A DNA stretch of 64,000 nucleotides from Profundicola chukchiensis (lineage in GTDB: Bacteria; Bacteroidota; Bacteroidia; Flavobacteriales; Weeksellaceae). Position 1 is the stretch's first letter. Every line of letters starts with the position of its first letter. A program made the translations under genes and the position numbers. Location: positions 124,001 through 188,000 of the forward strand of contig NZ_JANAIE010000004.1 in the NCBI RefSeq assembly GCF_029664245.1, read 5' to 3'. Positions 20,001 to 27,402 of this stretch are shown here, one piece after another. Under the pieces are notes generated by a model, which had not been told where the DNA came from, did no database searches, and worked only from the letters and a program-made list of their open reading frames with translations.

Positions 20001-20428
20001 ATATTCCTTCAACAGCTAAGCAAGGAAAAACTCGAATGAGAGTAGCTATGAAATACAACCAAAGCAGCAGTGCATGTGGTAGCTTCGGTTATGGAGAAGT
20101 TGAGGACTACACAGTAAACATCAGTTCTACAGGAGGAAATTCAACTTACGCAAGCATTGAATCAATCGCTTTAATTAGTGTTGATGCAGCAGCGAAAAGA
20201 CTTAATGTATATCCAAACCCAGTTAAATCAGGATTTGTAAACATTAAATCAAATGAGTTGAAAGATGGTTCTTATGAGCTGTTTGATATGAATGGAAGTT
20301 TAATCAAGTTTGGAATTTTCACAGGAGAGTCTATTAAAATTAATGTAGATGGTTTACCAACTGGTAAATATTTCGTTAGAATCTCTAAAGATGGAAGACA
20401 AGCTACAGAAGGTATAATAATTCAATAA
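17045..20428 (+). CDS. T9SS-exported subtilisin-like (S8) serine peptidase with FN3 and GEVED repeats
   Basis: About 1127 residues from ATG 17045, chosen because MKKLYQRLATALIFFSIGSI begins the signal peptide; the longer frame adds eight residues. The subtilase domain has Asp in VHVWDGGH, His in YHSGHVMGTI, the oxyanion Asn in VAAGNDGG and Ser in TGTSMASPNVTG, so the catalytic set is intact. Then come a beta-rich P-like region and two copies of an FN3-GEVED pair (FN3 near 550 and 791, GEVED near 647 and 888). A type A T9SS sorting domain (LNVYPNPVKSGFVNIKS to GKYFVRISKDGRQATEGIII) ends the protein. Expected location is the cell surface or medium; the substrate is unknown. Confidence 0.93.
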   Translation: MKKLYQRLATALIFFSIGSIGLNAQTAQQRVEIKKLTNVSELKSLGLELSDFNLKEKRKAERIALQRGWEVQGRTLDGAYFELMKVTADGTPIYYQTYNKNAAISTRANTLNSGGLLNLDLNGEGMLVHVWDGGHALTTHQEYDGPGGQNRVSIGDSGYSTNYHSGHVMGTILSSGYQANAKGMASKAYGVSYDWTNDSSEASSAAANSMILSNHSYGYRSDMVPDQYFGAYIDESRTWDQIMYNAPYYLMVVAAGNDGGNDNYNAQPLGGNSAFDKLTGHSVSKNNLVVANVQDAQIDSQGNLVSVTRNYSSSEGPTDDYRIKPDIAGNGTSVYSSSVESSSSYQTLTGTSMASPNVTGTLLLLQQHHTNLYGNIMKAATLKGLALHTADDISPVGPDAETGWGLMNAKAAAEALSQKGSKSLIEELTLSNNQTYTTTVNVANPQDLKVSISWTDPAGNAVTATNSSTPVLVNDLNLVVTKNSTSYYPWKLTGVTTNGKGVNNVDPFERVDISNASDEYTIKVTHSGSLSGGAQNFSLIVTGISGQASEDTVAPTAPLNLAASNATATSLNLNWNASTDNVGVTGYEIYMDNVLYGTVSGTSEEITGLTPNTTYAFKVRAYDAAGNKSNFSNSVSATTLDGPAVAYCTSSSNNSNDEYISKVVFGSINNSSANTRYSDYTHLSTDVTKGETYTLNLTKAWTGTVYNEAVRAWIDFNGDGDFDDAGELILNEPADKVANKSVNVAIPANAATGATRMRIIISYNSGAAACGTYNYGETEDYTVNIVDSVSDTQAPSTPTSLAVSGKTTSSISLNWSASTDNVGVVGYKVYQNGVFAKSVTGTSTTMTNLSEGTSYSFRVSAIDAADNESVKSNSVSATTDVNTPAPVDYCSLQGNNSSYEWIDYVALGNMSNVTGNDGGYADYTNKVANIGYGANTVYLSAGFSSSIYTEYWYVWVDLNQDGVFSSSELLISGSARSSQTLNGTLNIPSTAKQGKTRMRVAMKYNQSSSACGSFGYGEVEDYTVNISSTGGNSTYASIESIALISVDAAAKRLNVYPNPVKSGFVNIKSNELKDGSYELFDMNGSLIKFGIFTGESIKINVDGLPTGKYFVRISKDGRQATEGIIIQ

Positions 20429-20454
20429 TTATTGATTATTTGATTTTGAGATGA

Positions 20455-20489
20455 AAGGTGCACTCTAAGGAGTGTGCCTTTTTTTTTTT
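20455..20489 (+). terminator. Terminator of the subtilase gene
   Basis: An 11-bp stem pairs AAGGTGCACTC (20455-20465) with GAGTGTGCCTT (20470-20480) around TAAG. A run of T follows. Confidence 0.92.
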
Positions 20490-20560
20490 GTTTTAAATTT
20501 AAGGCCGAATGCAAAAGTTTATTTAAATAATTACTAACTTAAAAATCTTAATCTCTACTT

Positions 20561-21145
20561 ATGAATAAATTAGATAAAGAATTTTGGAATCAGCGTTGGA
20601 GAAACGGCGAAACCGGATGGGATATTGGTTATGCTTCTCCGGCTATTGTTGATTATTTTGACAAGATTGAAGATAAAGAAATCAATATATTAATTCCTGG
20701 ATGTGGAAACGCCTACGAAGCAGAAGCGCTCAGAGAAAGAGGTTTTAAAAATATTAGAATTTTAGATATTTCAGATGAAGCCGTAGCTCGATTAAAGGAA
20801 AAGTATAAAGATCGTGATGAAATTGAGGTAATACAGCAGGATTTTTTTGACCATCAAGGGCAGTATGATTACATCATAGAACAAACTTTTTTCTGTGCTC
20901 TAAATCCTAACTTAAGACAAGATCATGCGGAGAAAATGCATGAATTGCTTCGACCTAAAGGAGTTTTAGTGGGATTAATGTTTAATAAAAACTTCGAATC
21001 AGATGGTCCACCTTTTGGCGGAACCAAAGAGGAATATCACCCTATTTTTAAGCCTTATTTTAATTTTATACAATTCGATGAAACAAATAAATCCATTCCA
21101 CCTAGGCTAGGAAGTGAGATTTTTATTGAATTGCAAAAGAAATAA
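20561..21145 (+). CDS. SAM-dependent methyltransferase, TPMT-like
   Basis: A 194-residue class I methyltransferase resembling the thiopurine S-methyltransferase family. The opening EFWNQRWRNGETGWDIGYAS is typical of that group, followed by the SAM loop ILIPGCGNAYEAEAL and the acidic strand end RILDISDEAV. C-terminal FFCALNP and PPFGGTKEEYHP also fit. The natural substrate is unknown; thiol or chalcogen methylation is possible from the family. It is 33 bases upstream of a lipoprotein gene on the same strand. Confidence 0.82.
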   Translation: MNKLDKEFWNQRWRNGETGWDIGYASPAIVDYFDKIEDKEINILIPGCGNAYEAEALRERGFKNIRILDISDEAVARLKEKYKDRDEIEVIQQDFFDHQGQYDYIIEQTFFCALNPNLRQDHAEKMHELLRPKGVLVGLMFNKNFESDGPPFGGTKEEYHPIFKPYFNFIQFDETNKSIPPRLGSEIFIELQKK

Positions 21146-21178
21146 TACTAACTTTAAGCCATTAACCTTTAAAAATAA

Positions 21179-22060
21179 ATGATGAAAAAACTATTAATGT
21201 TAAGTCTTCTTTCAGCTTTCATGTTCTCTTGTTCAAGTGACGACGATGGAGTGGGTGGGAGCATAGATCAAAGTGATTATTTTCCCGTAACTCAGAATGC
21301 CATGTGGTTTTATGATTTTAATCAAAGCCTACAAGGAAATAACAACTCTGGAAATACGATTATAGATATCAATGGCTCAACCATGATTGATGGCGAAGCT
21401 TACCAAATTTTAGATAATACCACTTATTTAATTGGATCGATGAACCAGGTATTCTTTAAGAAAAACTTGAATAAAGAAGTTACTATTCGTCCAATGGTGG
21501 ATGTTTTTAATGAATTTGTTGATTTTGGAGATATGAGATTTATTCAAAACAGCATGCAACCAAATACTGTGTTGGTAGAATCTGAAGCTCAGTTAGAGGG
21601 AGATGCGATGCCAATTCCAGAAAACGAAAGCGGAATCACAGGAACGGTTACGCCAACGACTTATATCACCATTAGAAATAGACATATCAATAAGACCAAC
21701 AACATGACGGTAAATTCTATGAGCTACCAAGGAATTACACAACAAAGAATGGAGTATGATATCAAAATGGTTTTAGACATTCAAGCCATTGTTGAGGTAG
21801 GAGGAGAAAGCATTCCATTAAATAGACAGCATGAATTGGTAGAGCAACAACAATATGGAACTTTAGATTTATTTTTAGCTAAAGATGTTGGAATTATTAA
21901 AACGGATTATGACTACTCTTTTAATGACTTAAACCTAACAACCAATATCAGTCTTGGCGGAATTTCAATTGATATTGCAGATTTTGCTCCTGAGGTTTTA
22001 AACTTTAATAATGCGCTAGACATGAGTGGAGCAGCAAGTATAAATGACTTTACTTTCTAG
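21179..22060 (+). CDS. Lipoprotein of unknown function
   Basis: A 293-residue protein beginning MMKKLLMLSLLSAFMFSCSS, with the lipobox Cys near residue 18 followed by Ser/Asp-rich SSDDDGVGG; an acidic stretch after Cys is common in surface-exposed Bacteroidota lipoproteins. ATG occurs twice in a row at 21179 and 21182, so the exact start differs by one codon. The mature part is beta-rich (YFPVTQNAMWFYDF, VTPTTYITIRNRHI) with no family I recognise. A strong terminator follows, so it probably ends a two-gene transcript with the methyltransferase. Confidence 0.7.
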   Translation: MMKKLLMLSLLSAFMFSCSSDDDGVGGSIDQSDYFPVTQNAMWFYDFNQSLQGNNNSGNTIIDINGSTMIDGEAYQILDNTTYLIGSMNQVFFKKNLNKEVTIRPMVDVFNEFVDFGDMRFIQNSMQPNTVLVESEAQLEGDAMPIPENESGITGTVTPTTYITIRNRHINKTNNMTVNSMSYQGITQQRMEYDIKMVLDIQAIVEVGGESIPLNRQHELVEQQQYGTLDLFLAKDVGIIKTDYDYSFNDLNLTTNISLGGISIDIADFAPEVLNFNNALDMSGAASINDFTF

Positions 22061-22084
22061 TTTTTAAACTCATTTTTAATAATA

Positions 22085-22124
22085 AAAAAACGCCCTTGAA
22101 ATTATTTATTTCAAGGGCGTTTTG
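22085..22124. terminator. Bidirectional terminator
   Basis: The arm AAACGCCCTTGAAAT (22088-22102) pairs perfectly with ATTTCAAGGGCGTTT (22108-22122), a 15-bp stem with a 5-nt loop, A-run on the left and T-run on the right. It lies between the convergent lipoprotein and TonB-receptor genes. Confidence 0.93.
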
Positions 22125-22146
22125 TTTGAACTAGATTTTGTCTGAA

Positions 22147-24936
22147 TTAAAACTCAATATCTAATCCTAAATATACTGAACCTGGCATTATTGGAGCCCA
22201 AACCATTCCACCATCAAAGTATTCTCCGAACGGATTTTGAACATCAATAATTGGGTTGTCTTGGGTGTATCCTAAGATGTTTTCAGCGCCTAAATACATT
22301 CTAAGTGTCTTGTTGAATTGTCTTGCAATTTGTGCGTTTAGCAAGAAGTAAGAATCTGCATAATCTGGTGTTTGAAACTCTACAGGATTCGTTGAGGTGT
22401 TTGGAATCCTTTGCTCTCCAACATACTGTAAAGTTGTATCAAAGCTCCATTGGCTACCATTAGCCTTAATCCAAGTATTATAAGCTAAGTTCATAAAACC
22501 TCTATGCTCTGGCGTAAATGGTAAATTTTTAGCACCTGATAAATAATCGCCTTGTGTTTGGTAATTCTTATAAGCTAATCTTGCTTCCAATCGCTTCACT
22601 GGCTCAAAATCCCACTGAATTTGGAATGCTCTAGCATAAGATTTTCCTTCCATATTATAGAAAAGAATCTTTTGCGTTGACTGATCTAAATCTGGTAAGA
22701 TTTGATTTTCGAAATCTGTGATAAAATAGTCTGCAATAATATTCGATTTATTCCCGAAAATTCTAAATTCTTGGTGTAAACTTATTCCATAGTTCCAAGC
22801 GATTTCTGGATCTAAACCATAAATATCACCGCCTCCATCAATAATTTCAACGGTTCTATTGCTCGCTAAGAAGCTCTGAGCTTCAGAAAACACATTGGCC
22901 GTTCTGAAACCTCTTCCTGCCGAAGCACGTAAGGTTGTCTTAGGAAATAAATCATATTTTAAATTCGCTCTCGGCGTAAACTGAGTTCCTGCCAAGTTGT
23001 GGAAATCTACTCTCGAACCTAACACGGCAGTTAATTTGTCTCCGGTATAAGTGTATTCGAAGAAAGCTCCTGGAACTGTTTCTGTTCTTTTGTAATCATT
23101 TACCTGATAAACCTCGTCGTATTGATCATGTAATAACGAAGCTCCCGCTTTGTATTTATGTAATGTACTACCTAAAATACTTTCAAAAATTAAATTAGAA
23201 TAAATGGAACGTTGGATACCATTATAAGGTGTAGTCCCAAAGAAAGATTTCTGCTCATGATAAGTATATTGATTCATCCAACCCAAAGATTGGTAAGGCT
23301 TATCTTTAAATACGTATCCTGTTTTATTCCAAACTTGAAACCTAGAAATATCAATCCCAACGCCATACTTTTCTGTACCTAACTTATGGTAATCTTCAAC
23401 AAAATCAACCTGTCCCGCTGTTCTGTGGTCGTCTATAAAGCTAATCCCGAAGTGAGTTCCTATTCCTGAATTATCTAAATCATTATAATTCAATAAATAA
23501 GTTGCATTTAATTGTTTTCCAATGGGTTGGTCCATAAAACCATCATCATTGCTGTCTTGTCTATCGATAGTTGCATTCGCATGTGCTAAAAAGCTATGTG
23601 CCCACTTTCCATTGATTGTATCAGCATGTACAATATTCCCTTCGATTCTAGAGTTAGTGTCTCCAAAGAAGTTAAGCGATGTTTTATTCTTGTCGTGTGT
23701 CTTGAATAACTCTGTATTTATCTGCCCTGAAATAGATTCATAACCATTGGTTACTGTACTTCCTCCTTTGGTTAATTGAATTCCCTGAACCCATCTTCCT
23801 GGTATGAAATTCATTCCATAAGCGGATGCTAATCCTCTAATTTCTGGTAATAATTCTTTAGTAATCAAAGTGTACTTTTGGTCTAAACCTAACATTTTGA
23901 TTTGTTTGGTTCCGGTTACCGCATTCGCATAATTCACATCAACCGTTGCATTGGTTTCAAAACTCTCCGAAAGGTTACAACATGCTGCTTTTAATAATTC
24001 TTTTGAATCGATATTAAATGTCAATCCAGCGCTTTTCCCGTCTAAAGCTGTCGCTGCTTTATTTCCAACAGCGCTAACATTGGCTAGACTAATTGCGTCT
24101 TCATCTAACCAAGAATAATCCTCATCTTCTTCTGATTCCGTATTACTATCAGCAACACTCTTCTGCTCTGGTGTAGCTTCACCATCCACATGAGTTCCTT
24201 TGCTGTTTTTAATATTATCCCAAGCTGTTACTCGATCATACAAACAGCAATCAGGTAAATTATTGTAATCCTTGTCATCTGCCGTATATAATTGATTATC
24301 GTAACCTGCGGCAGCAACACGGCGCATGATTTTGTCTAAGCTAGTTTTACTTTCGTCAAAATCTAATTCCAATACTTTGGTTTGAATGTTCCAAGTTCCT
24401 TTAGCTGTTGCTTCTTTACTAACTGCAGTTTCTATGGTTTCTTTACACATGCTACAATTTCCACGAACCAAGATTTGCTCTTTAAAGTCTGATGATTTAG
24501 TGATAGTTTTAACTTGGTTTGAAGTTATTGTTGCAAACTCTTGGGGTGCTTCAGCTTGTCCATCAAAATGAGTTCCTTCGCTATTTTCAATATTATCCCA
24601 AGCAGTTACGCGATCATACTGACAACAATCGGCTAAATTTCTATAGTCTTTGTCGTCTGCCGTGTATAATTGATTATCGTAACCAGCTGCCGTAACGCGA
24701 CGCATGATTTTATCTAAATTAGTCTTTTTAGCATCAAAACTTAGTTTTAACACTTTGGTTTTAACATTCCACGTTCCTTCCGCAGAAGATTCTTTTTTAA
24801 CAGCATTTTCAATGTTGTCTTTACACATTCCGCAATTTCCGCGCACCAAAATTTCTTCGGTTGTGATTGTACTTTTTTGTCCAAATAATCCAATGGATAG
24901 GAGCAGAGTCAGTACAAAAAATATCTGTTTATACAT
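22147..24936 (-). CDS. TonB-dependent receptor with two N-terminal heavy-metal-associated (HMA-like) domains
   Basis: A 929-residue outer-membrane protein. The signal peptide is MYKQIFFVLTLLLSIGLFGQ. Two HMA-like domains follow, with GNCGMC (Cys35/Cys38) and GNCSMC (Cys161/Cys164). Each is trailed by a conserved tail containing an AAGYDNQLYTADDKDY-type stretch (first copy TAAGYDNQL), a DCC-YDR Cys pair and GTHxDG. The two copies are exactly 126 codons apart and alike in DNA. After a linker come the plug (KAACCNLSESFETNATVDV; GYESISGQINTELF) and a 22-strand-type barrel ending MPGSVYLGLDIEF. Metal, probably copper-like soft-metal, uptake or sensing is inferred from the CxxC domains and the Cys/His-rich neighbour; the ligand is unproven. 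Confidence 0.88.
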   Translation of the reverse strand: MYKQIFFVLTLLLSIGLFGQKSTITTEEILVRGNCGMCKDNIENAVKKESSAEGTWNVKTKVLKLSFDAKKTNLDKIMRRVTAAGYDNQLYTADDKDYRNLADCCQYDRVTAWDNIENSEGTHFDGQAEAPQEFATITSNQVKTITKSSDFKEQILVRGNCSMCKETIETAVSKEATAKGTWNIQTKVLELDFDESKTSLDKIMRRVAAAGYDNQLYTADDKDYNNLPDCCLYDRVTAWDNIKNSKGTHVDGEATPEQKSVADSNTESEEDEDYSWLDEDAISLANVSAVGNKAATALDGKSAGLTFNIDSKELLKAACCNLSESFETNATVDVNYANAVTGTKQIKMLGLDQKYTLITKELLPEIRGLASAYGMNFIPGRWVQGIQLTKGGSTVTNGYESISGQINTELFKTHDKNKTSLNFFGDTNSRIEGNIVHADTINGKWAHSFLAHANATIDRQDSNDDGFMDQPIGKQLNATYLLNYNDLDNSGIGTHFGISFIDDHRTAGQVDFVEDYHKLGTEKYGVGIDISRFQVWNKTGYVFKDKPYQSLGWMNQYTYHEQKSFFGTTPYNGIQRSIYSNLIFESILGSTLHKYKAGASLLHDQYDEVYQVNDYKRTETVPGAFFEYTYTGDKLTAVLGSRVDFHNLAGTQFTPRANLKYDLFPKTTLRASAGRGFRTANVFSEAQSFLASNRTVEIIDGGGDIYGLDPEIAWNYGISLHQEFRIFGNKSNIIADYFITDFENQILPDLDQSTQKILFYNMEGKSYARAFQIQWDFEPVKRLEARLAYKNYQTQGDYLSGAKNLPFTPEHRGFMNLAYNTWIKANGSQWSFDTTLQYVGEQRIPNTSTNPVEFQTPDYADSYFLLNAQIARQFNKTLRMYLGAENILGYTQDNPIIDVQNPFGEYFDGGMVWAPIMPGSVYLGLDIEF
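24165..24870 (-). repeat. Tandem in-frame 126-codon duplication inside the TonB-receptor gene
   Basis: Two copies offset by 378 bases encode the HMA-like module plus its DCC-containing tail. Long identical or near-identical stretches, for example CTGCCGT[A/G]TATAATTGATT near 24280 and 24658 (+ strand), show duplication at DNA level and not just similar folds. Confidence 0.85.
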
Positions 24937-25095
24937 TCTGTTTGTTGATTTTATATTTTAAAAATGGCTTTAAGAAAGTACCTTCATGGGAATTATTTCA
25001 CTAAAAATTCGTGAATTTGGCCTAAGAATGATTTTCTTAAAAAAGTTTAATGATTTGAGTGGATTCTAAGTTTTAATCTTAAAAACTACGATTCC

Positions 25096-25113
25096 TTCGG
25101 AAAGTTCTCCGAA
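25096..25113. other. Small inverted repeat between the Cys-rich gene and the TonB receptor
   Basis: TTCGGA-AAGTTC-TCCGAA is a perfect 6-bp inverted repeat in the 234-bp gap between the two metal-locus genes, without a T-tract. It could be an operator or a weak processing hairpin. Confidence 0.35.
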
Positions 25114-25170
25114 ATTGTGTATAAGCCTAATTATCTGAATTTGAAATCAGTAATTAGCTTAAAGTAATGA

Positions 25171-25557
25171 TTAAACCTGTTTTGGAGGATTCCAAAAAGT
25201 TAGAGTGAATTGTTGTTGAAATAAATCCTGAAAGTAAGAGGATTGGTTCAACGAGCTAATTTCTTCTTTAATAGAAATTTCTGAATTTTGAGAAGGTGGT
25301 TCAATGCTATGCGTAACCACATGTGCCGCATGATCTTGACATTTGTCTTTGCAAGTGTCCTTACAAGAATGTTGATTGGCAATATCGTCTTCGTGACAAG
25401 ATTTCGCATCAACAGATTCTGAATCAGCATTAACATCTACACAACACATCATTTCTTCCTGCGCTTGATAGTTGAGCTGAAAATTAAGCCCAAGTGATGG
25501 CGTTGCTATAAATAGCAAGGATAAAAATAAGTGAGATATAAAGATGAATTCTCGCAT
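25171..25557 (-). CDS. Small Cys/His-rich exported protein (HYC_CC_PP-like)
   Basis: About 128 residues from ATG 25557; the three-codon-longer frame starts with TTG and overlaps the promoter. An N-terminal hydrophobic signal (FIFISHLFLSLLFIATPSLG) is followed by a Cys/His-rich middle: MMCC, SCHEDD, HSCKDTCKDKCQDHAAHVV. The C-terminus ends QFTLTFWNPPKQV. The Cys pair, Cys cluster and terminal W-x-PPK match the HYC_CC_PP family of small Bacteroidota proteins, often found by metal-linked TonB receptors. It lies 234 bases upstream of such a receptor on the same strand. Periplasmic metal binding is inferred. Confidence 0.75.
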   Translation of the reverse strand: MREFIFISHLFLSLLFIATPSLGLNFQLNYQAQEEMMCCVDVNADSESVDAKSCHEDDIANQHSCKDTCKDKCQDHAAHVVTHSIEPPSQNSEISIKEEISSLNQSSYFQDLFQQQFTLTFWNPPKQV

Positions 25558-25563
25558 CGAACG

Positions 25564-25571
25564 CAAAAGTA
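25564..25571 (-). promoter_or_regulatory. -7 element almost abutting the start of the Cys-rich gene
   Basis: The minus strand reads TACTTTTG (TAnnTTTG), ending only six bases before the ATG at 25557. Transcription would start at or next to the start codon, implying a leaderless or nearly leaderless mRNA. Confidence 0.5.
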
Positions 25572-25763
25572 CAAAACATATTTAAATTAGTATGAATTTA
25601 AATAAGAAGCTATCAATTAAGATTTCATAAGATTACCTACAAGATTTATAGAATTGATATTTTTAATATGTATTTCTTAAGATAATTGTTTAAACTTCGA
25701 TGATTGTGCATTTTCTATAGTAAAATGTGATTTATGTGACTGGGAGTTCGATAAAAATTTGAC

Positions 25764-25771
25764 TATTTTTG
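25764..25771 (+). promoter_or_regulatory. -7 element for trxB
   Basis: TATTTTTG, an exact TAnnTTTG match, 16 bases before the trxB ATG. No clear -33 element. Confidence 0.55.
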
Positions 25772-25787
25772 CAAAAATGATTTTGAC

Positions 25788-26726
25788 ATGACAGACAACA
25801 TACACGAAACCATCATTGTTGGTTCAGGACCTGCCGGATATACAGCAGCTATCTATGCAGCACGTGCAGATATGAGTCCATTAGTTATCACAGGAATGGA
25901 GCCTGGAGGACAACTTACAACGACTACAGATGTTGAAAACTACCCAGGTTATCCAGAGGGAATTATGGGACCAGAGATGATGGGTGACTTCCAAAAACAA
26001 GCTGAAAGGTTTGGTGCAAAAGTGATTATGGATATGGTGACGGAAGTTGAATTTTCTGAAGAGAAAGGAGGAATTCACACCCTAACCACTATGAATGGCG
26101 ATGTTTATAAAACTAAAACCGTTATCATTTCTACAGGAGCTTCTGCTAAATATTTAGGTTTAGAAGACGAAAAGAAATATATGGGAAGTGGAGTTTCTGC
26201 GTGTGCAACTTGTGACGGATTTTTCTATAAAAATCGCGATGTAGTGGTTGTTGGAGCTGGTGATACAGCAGCAGAGGAGGCTACATACTTAGCTAAGATT
26301 TGTAACAAAGTTTACTTATTGGTGCGTAGAGATGTTTTCCGTGCTTCTAACATTATGGAAGAGCGTGTTAAGAATACACCTAACATCGAGATTATGTATC
26401 ATACAGAATTAAAAGGTATGAGTGGTGATAAAGTGGTTGAAAAAGCACACATCATTAATAATCAAACAAACGAAACGAGTGAGTTGGCGGTAGATGGTGT
26501 TTTCATTGCAATTGGACATAAACCTAACACAGACTTATTTGTTGGTAAATTAGATATGGACGAAACAGGTTACTTAATCACTGAGCCTAAATCAACCAAA
26601 ACTAAAGTTCATGGCGTATTTGCTGCGGGTGATGTTCAGGATAGTATCTATCGTCAGGCTGTTACAGCTGCAGGTACAGGGTGTATGGCTGCTATTGATG
26701 CGGAAAGATATGTAAGCGAATTGTAA
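25788..26726 (+). CDS. trxB: Thioredoxin-disulfide reductase
   Basis: A 312-residue FAD/NADPH flavoenzyme that reduces thioredoxin in the cytoplasm. The FAD-binding motif is IVGSGPAGYTAAIYAARA, the redox-active pair is CATCDGFFY near residue 140, the NADPH-binding glycine motif is VVVGAGDTAAEEATYLA, and the C-terminal FAD contact is HGVFAAGDVQDSIYRQAVTA. Length is typical. It is a single gene with its own -7 element and terminator. Confidence 0.97.
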   Translation: MTDNIHETIIVGSGPAGYTAAIYAARADMSPLVITGMEPGGQLTTTTDVENYPGYPEGIMGPEMMGDFQKQAERFGAKVIMDMVTEVEFSEEKGGIHTLTTMNGDVYKTKTVIISTGASAKYLGLEDEKKYMGSGVSACATCDGFFYKNRDVVVVGAGDTAAEEATYLAKICNKVYLLVRRDVFRASNIMEERVKNTPNIEIMYHTELKGMSGDKVVEKAHIINNQTNETSELAVDGVFIAIGHKPNTDLFVGKLDMDETGYLITEPKSTKTKVHGVFAAGDVQDSIYRQAVTAAGTGCMAAIDAERYVSEL

Positions 26727-26753
26727 TTCAATTTAGCTGATTCAAAAATATAA

Positions 26754-26776
26754 AAGGAAGTCGAAAGGCTTCCTTA
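26754..26776 (+). terminator. Probable terminator of trxB
   Basis: AAGGAAG (26754-26760) pairs with CTTCCTT (26769-26775) around TCGAAAGG, followed by an AT-rich but imperfect T-tract. Confidence 0.6.
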
Positions 26777-26803
26777 TTTATTAGATTTAATTTAAAAATT
26801 ACT

Positions 26804-26838
26804 CAAAAAAAAATCCCTTCGACAAGGTCAAAGGGAAT
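26804..26838 (-). terminator. Terminator of the 86-residue gene
   Basis: TCCCTT (26814-26819) pairs with AAGGGA (26831-26836). Read leftward, a long T-run (A9 on the + strand at 26805-26813) follows. Confidence 0.75.
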
Positions 26839-26871
26839 CAAAAATCTATCAATTAATAATCAACTACTTTC

Positions 26872-27132
26872 TTAATTTTGTCTCAAATCACGTTCAAGTT
26901 TTGCAATAATTGGTTTTAATTCATTTAAAAGCTTAATACTTCTTTCCAAGCTTTTTTGATTCTTATCTTGTAATTGAATCGTTAAAATTTTTGCCTTTAA
27001 AATGTCGATTTTAAAAGCTGATCTTTCAATCTTCGTTGGGAATACTGTTTTCGCCTCTTTTTCATTCGTAGGAGAACCAGCACTTAACCATGATGATGCT
27101 ACTAAACCTAAAATTAATAATGATTTTTTCAT
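26872..27132 (-). CDS. Small exported protein of unknown function
   Basis: 86 residues: the signal peptide MKKSLLILGLVASSWLSAG, then a charged, mostly helical mature part of about 67 residues (FKIDILKAKILTIQLQDKNQ and LERSIKLLNELKPIIAKLER) with a heptad-like pattern of Leu/Ile. It has its own -7 element and terminator, which argues that it is a real gene. No family recognised. It is divergent from glyA. Confidence 0.65.
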   Translation of the reverse strand: MKKSLLILGLVASSWLSAGSPTNEKEAKTVFPTKIERSAFKIDILKAKILTIQLQDKNQKSLERSIKLLNELKPIIAKLERDLRQN

Positions 27133-27197
27133 ATCTTCAATTTTTAATAAAAATCACTTAAACAAACTATTTATTAACTGTTTCGTAATTCTGAGTG

Positions 27198-27205
27198 CAA
27201 ATATA
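27198..27205 (-). promoter_or_regulatory. -7 element for the 86-residue gene
   Basis: The minus strand reads TATATTTG (TAnnTTTG), about 65 bases upstream of the start. The same GCAAATATA string (+ strand) recurs upstream of the cold-shock gene. Confidence 0.5.
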
Positions 27206-27367
27206 CGGCGCATATTATGGATTCAACAATGACTTTTGTCGTGTTTTTTAATTAAATGCTTGTTTTTATATGACCTTTGTCACATTCAAATCATAGGCAT
27301 TCACTTTACTTCAAAATCGACTCAATTTTATGTGTGTTTTGAATATGACTTTGATGTTTATTTTCAG

Positions 27368-27375
27368 TATTTTTG
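27368..27375 (+). promoter_or_regulatory. -7 element for glyA
   Basis: TATTTTTG (TAnnTTTG), 27 bases upstream of the glyA ATG. TTTG strings at 27338 and 27350 lie outside the usual -33 spacing. Confidence 0.5.
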
Positions 27376-27402
27376 AGTCTTAAATTTTTTTAAACAATTA
27401 TA

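Noticed and set aside
26813-26838. Dispersed repeat resembling CCCTTCGACAAGGTCAAAGG
   Set aside because: It has only one copy here and is fully explained as a terminator stem with a T-run.
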